Source: Ascarosepion bandense (taxonomy: Eukaryota; Mollusca; Cephalopoda; Sepiida; Sepiidae). Taken from it: a stretch of 64,000 nt of DNA. Position 1 is the first letter of the stretch. Each line of letters starts with the position of its first letter. Where the stretch lies: contig JBBBDQ010000420.1 in the NCBI GenBank assembly GCA_037127315.1, positions 2,627,501 to 2,691,500 on the forward strand, read 5' to 3'. The translations under genes and the position numbers were made by a program. The notes under the pieces are model-generated. The model ran no database searches. It saw nothing but the letters and a program-made list of their open reading frames with translations, and was not told the origin of the DNA. Shown here in pieces: positions 60,260 through 64,000 of the stretch.

Positions 60260-61760
60260 GCAATAAACAATTCTTCCCATTTTTCGAAACTGACTATTGC
60301 CCACCTTGCCAAAGTTCTTTCAAGGACAGAAAATCAATAAAATAGGATGCAGTCTCTAGAACAGATAAATAGACAATCTATCTGCAAATTTACTTCATCA
60401 GACAAATATACAATCAATCTAATTTAGAAGAAAAAGAAACTTCTGTGCCTCATCTAATTTTTATAATTTTTATAATATCACCTTTTTTTCAGTGTGTAGG
60501 TAGCCATTGATCTCCAAACGTTCATTTGCTTTATTATCTGTGAATTGCCATACATTCTTGGGAAAGATTGTCGACTGGTTTCTCATTGCCTTCTTCATGG
60601 TTTTGAATTTAGAATTGTCATTCTCTCAAACTGGTTGCTACTTGTCTACGCTATCACTTAAAATGTATATGAGAATGGAAAAGATATAAACAATATTTTG
60701 CTGGAAAGCAATAAAATGCTACAAATAATGTTCAATTCAACTTTGTAAAAGTTATAAACTAAAGAAAGAAACATTAAGGTTGTAGAATAACAAAGAACCC
60801 ACATTAACATGTAAAATAATAATTTGCTCTGGTATATGGGAAAATGTGTTAACCAGTAAGATGGCGCATATCTTTTGAAATTACTCATAAATAAAACTTA
60901 ATAATAAGATTTGTTTGTATATATATAAAAAAAAATGGCACCGCCTAAATAAGTTATGTTTTTAAAGTGAAATGTGCAAAAAACTTTTAGTTTTTGAAGT
61001 GTAACATTAAATAAAAAAGTATTCAGGAAGATTTGTTTAGAGGAATTGGTTTACAGACATGAATGCGCATGATGCTTACTTGAGAACAGCGGAATGTATT
61101 GTAATAAGTTTTTGTCAGCCATAAAAATGTGTTGTAAGCATTAGAAGCAGCATCCAATATTCGTCGTCTCTGAAAATTCATAGCTTTAAAACTTAAACAA
61201 AGAAACAAGACATTTCGGAATCATCAAGGAACATGTAGCATAGATTCTCGTTAATATTTAAGCTTTTGCTGTTTCTCGAATACTTTTTTATTACTTGACA
61301 CTCTGAATTATAAATGAACAGCTAGCAGATGTCTTACATCGACAAACCAACCGTATTTAACTGAAAGAACATTTTCAGAGACAAAAAAGCAAACTTTGGC
61401 TTATGTAGCTCTTGTTCAACCAAATGAGCACATAGCGTGGTACATAAGGAGTAATATTACAATTTGTTTGCGGTTTTTATTAGAAGACCTGTTTTATTTT
61501 TATATGTTAACTCTTTGTGAACCAGTTTTTTCATCTTTGTTTTCTATGTCACAACTTTTGACTGATGTACTTTCAGGTGTCTATCAAAAAGGAAACTTCA
61601 TCCAGATCCATATATCCCATAATTCATTAGCGTCGTAGAGGCACAATATGTACTGCAGCCACAGAAGAAGTGGTGTTTCTTTAGACACGACAGACTGACC
61701 TATTCAGGCTGATTTGAATTTTTTCCTTCTCCTAGCCCGGGTTTAAATCTCGCCGTGGTC
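60260..61760. other. No gene seen (1.5 kb)
   Basis: AT-rich; frames at 60507, 60658, 61023 and 61396 (60-80 codons) have no motif, no supporting codon bias and no splice context that I can defend. Confidence 0.45.
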
Positions 61761-61764
61761 GTTA

Positions 61765-62030
61765 TATCCCGTATTCGAATAGGACATACACACATAACCC
61801 ACTCTTATCTCCTAAAAAATGAAGAACCTCCTGAATGCATTGCATGTCAAGAACCCTATACAGTAAAACGTTCTACTCGACTGCAGTGACTTTACATATA
61901 TCTGGCAATCCCTCTATAATGTTAACAACCTGAAAGATCTTTTCGAAAAAATAAACTCTAATACTATTTTAACCTTCCTCAAAAAGATCAAACTATACAA
62001 CAAAATACAATCTAAGTAAAGATTCGAAGA
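61765..62030 (+). pseudogene. RNase-H-bearing LINE, ORF C-terminus
   Basis: Frames read RIGHTHITHSYLLKNEEPPE, CIACQEPYTVK, a frameshift, CSDFTYI, and VNNLKDLFEKINSNTILTFL, KKIKLYNKI then stop. This R.GHT..THSYLL...PPEC..C pattern ends Jockey/I-type LINE ORFs. One deletion disrupts the cysteine/HxxxxC part. Confidence 0.8.
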
Positions 62031-62039
62031 TCAAAAATA

Positions 62040-62435
62040 GATCTGATCCTCACCAGGAGGAAAAATTTAAAAAGTAATACAAATTGAAAGCAATGGAAAA
62101 GTTAAAAAGCAATACATCTTCCAAAATACTGTAAAAATAATATACCCTTACTCAAAATCATTTGTTATGACCTTAAATGATCCCATAAGGATTGATAGGT
62201 CGTTAAACCTCGAAACAAACAAACTCACCCTGGTTGATTTGTCAGGGAGGTAACTTCTTGATTTTATCGGTCTGGAAGAGGCGACCCCAGTGTGCGGTAC
62301 TTTTGAAAAGTGCCTGAAAGCCATACAACAGGTTGACCCGATCTGTGTGAGTGAAACCGGGTCGATAGTTGTGCTATGTCGAAGTCACAAGTCATCGTGA
62401 CCAAGGGCTTGAACGTCCAGACTTTGTTCCGACTT
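62040..62435. other. No gene seen
   Basis: A GC-richer stretch (62260-62400) precedes repeat Q4 and may belong to it. It contains GACCCGATCTGTGTGAG and GAAACCGGGTCGATAG, an imperfect inverted pair. Confidence 0.4.
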
Positions 62436-62439
62436 CAGT

Positions 62440-62630
62440 TTGTTCATGCAGGATAATACGCTCTCACCCAAAAACTGTAACTAAGACCCACTCAGCATAG
62501 TTGCAGTATAGACCACAGGTGGGTGAACAAGAACAAATGTGTCTGAGCAGGAGTCTGCAAGGGGATTAGCTAGCCACTCTTGTAGACTGGCATCTTTGGA
62601 TACAATTGGCCAACCATACATACGTTCCAT
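62440..62630 (+). repeat. Dispersed repeat Q4, copy 2
   Basis: AAACTGTAACTAAGACCCAC, AGGGGATTAGCTAGCCACTC and GGCCAACCATACATACGT parallel 41320-41490 in order. Confidence 0.65.
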
Positions 62631-62639
62631 ATCTTCTTC

Positions 62640-62765
62640 GGGGTGATGTAATGGTTAGCATGCTTGTCTCGCGAACATCATTACAATTAAGTAATGAGTT
62701 CGATCCTCACTGGGTGTTGTCTGCTTTTGGCCTTGTGCCACATCCAAGTTGCGCTTAGAAAATCA
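62640..62765 (+). mobile_element. tRNA-derived SINE S4
   Basis: GGGGTGATGTAATGGTTAGC (A-box-like), GAGTTCGATCCTCACTGGGT (B-box GTTCGATCC plus acceptor-like end), then GCCACATCCAAGTTGCGCTT. The best tRNA-like head in the window; not a functional tRNA because the anticodon region does not fold convincingly. Confidence 0.78.
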
Positions 62766-62899
62766 GTATATCTTCTTTTATCTGCCATACCCTATTCATG
62801 TATCTCCACGTCTTCTTTCGTAGTTATAAACTACTTTCATCTCAATTCCTATTTTGAATACATACGAAATGTTACTTGCTGTTTCATCCACTCTTCTTG

Positions 62900-63110
62900 C
62901 TTTTAATATGCATGTGAGTATTAAATACTCCATGTGCATGTGAGTATTAAATACTCCATGTGCATGTGAATATTAAATACTCCATGTGCATGTGAGTATT
63001 AAATACTCCATGTGCATGTGAGTATTAAATACTCCAAGCCAACTTTTCTCAATATGTGTTCGAGAAACAGCAATCCTTTCTTTGTTATTGTAAGTATAAG
63101 TGTTCTTTTT
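62900..63110 (-). mobile_element. RTE fragment with an expanded 26-bp minisatellite
   Basis: Five units of GCATGTGAGTATTAAATACT + CCATGT span 62909-63035. The minus strand continues as LGLLFLEHILRKVGLEYLIL-like sequence (63040-63100), the RTE motif FLGHIMRKEGLENLTLTG. The repeat unit is itself the LEYLILTC part of that motif, duplicated. Each unit has a palindromic GAGTATTAAATACTC. Confidence 0.82.
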
Positions 63111-63397
63111 GTTTCATTTTTTAAAAAACTTATTCGTTGTTCATATAGTCACCACCCTTATGTAGAACTACAACTAAGTTGTCGCAATTGTCCTCTTTGT
63201 TAGGAAATTGTCCAGAATCCACTGCCACATGGGAGAACTGATACTAAACAGAAGTTCAGTACATTTTGCTTCTTTTAATTTTTAACGAATTATTCTTGTT
63301 TCTTGATAGTGGGCCAGAACAAATGTTCCATGTGATTTTAAATGAATTTCAAAGACAATATTTAACCATGTCTACAAAGAGTTATTCGTCTACATAC

Positions 63398-63647
63398 AGT
63401 CAATTAGGTGCCATACGTGTGACATGCTTCTAGGCAGAAATTGGTTTCTGCGTTAGACTGGTTGCCAGCCAAGGCAATAGAACCCAATCTGCCCAATTAT
63501 TTAATCCATAACTGGAGGGAAGAGAAGGATTAATACCTTTCCCAGGGTTGTTTGTGTGTAAGTGAAAGCAAGGAATTCAACTGCAATCCGAACTCGACAC
63601 CCCGATCTCTCGTTCCGAGTCGATAGCCACTGCACCACAACGCACAT
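63398..63647 (-). mobile_element. tRNA-derived SINE S1
   Basis: CAATTAGGTGCCATACGT to GCCACTGCACCACAACGCAC, with an internal deletion (63432) that removes the GAGACATG part. B-box complement CGAACTCGAC present. Confidence 0.9.
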
Positions 63648-63649
63648 CT

Positions 63650-64000
63650 ACATACACCCTTGTTTAAATTAATTAAAGCAACTGCTTTAATTTTCTTTCT
63701 TTCAGCATACGGTCAGTTTTAGACCCGCTGATATAATTAATTTCTTTTTTTTTCCTCAAATTAGGTCATTTGCAGTGGTGTGCAGTAATATCAATCTACT
63801 TTCAGAGTGTATGATGAAATTTGTTTTGTTTTAAAAAATTTTGAGTCATTCGTGATTGAATCAGATTTGTATCACACCCATACACTATTGTCATGATTGT
63901 CGATTACTTGTTCTACGGCCATTGTCTGCGATGGACGTTACTCTAAGGCAGTGTACAAAACTTGTGACGCTGCACGAACCCACTGACAAGCATTACAAAT
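63650..64000. other. No gene seen
   Basis: No repeat or frame recognised up to the window end. Confidence 0.45.

Noticed and set aside
62640..62720. Functional tRNA gene
   Set aside because: A- and B-box-like words are present but the cloverleaf arms do not pair properly and a non-tRNA tail follows; it is a SINE head.
62909..63035. CRISPR-like array
   Set aside because: The 26-bp units are directly adjacent with no unique spacers, in a eukaryotic context; it is a minisatellite.

Overview
This window looks like intergenic or intronic DNA from a large, AT-rich, repeat-dense metazoan genome. I found no host protein-coding gene, no functional tRNA or rRNA gene and nothing prokaryotic. The mix (very long (TA)n, (CA)n/(TG)n and trinucleotide microsatellites, tRNA-derived SINEs, an RTE-type LINE ending in (GAA)n, a CR1/Jockey-type LINE, GIY-YIG Penelope-like elements, Helitrons and mariners) fits a mollusc. 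A coleoid cephalopod is my best guess, but that is inference.

Layout. Nearly every readable peptide is a fragment of a mobile element. (1) One LINE family, truncated at its 5' end and ending in a conserved TTGGGGTGA-type 3' tail, accounts for about 15 fragments on both strands. (2) An RTE-type LINE with (GAA)n tails occurs at 28.98-30.81, 32.9-33.2, 38.6-38.8, 46.7-47.3, 48.8-49.3 and 62.9-63.1 kb. (3) R2-like, C2H2-tailed and RNase-H-type LINE ends, a Ty3/gypsy pol fragment, a 474-bp solo LTR and two weaker LTR candidates are present. (4) DNA transposons include three mariner copies (one an internally deleted TIR element), a mariner/IS630-type end with a SINE nested in it, a hAT-like MITE and five or six Helitrons, two of them end to end. 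(5) Penelope-like elements (PLEs) are represented by GIY-YIG fragments at 11.0, 42.6, 54.4, 58.5 and 59.2 kb and by many inverted-repeat (hairpin) units, several with perfect palindromes.

The most interesting signal is a set of hammerhead-ribozyme motifs. A family of short elements joins a tRNA-like A-box/B-box head to a compact type I hammerhead (CTGATGA, stem II, GAAA, very short stem III, GTC cleavage site, matching stem I). Copies lie near 0.6, 25.1, 40.5 and 43.1 kb, plus a stub at 57.73 kb that begins at the predicted cleavage site. A second, unrelated-looking element of 345 bp (16163-16507), bounded by a perfect 22-bp target-site duplication, has the same tRNA-like-then-hammerhead design. 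Further hammerhead-like cores sit at 10.47, 41.07 and 53.73 kb and in the arms of the PLE-type inverted repeats, and several palindrome centres fall on or next to the hammerhead core.

Nesting gives a relative history. A Helitron split a PLE arm (14584-15520), a SINE split a mariner (13930-14216), an LTR split a LINE (8466-8939) and a SINE split another LINE (51197-51440). Stretches described as empty were read by eye only; old, diverged repeats or small non-coding genes could be hidden in them.
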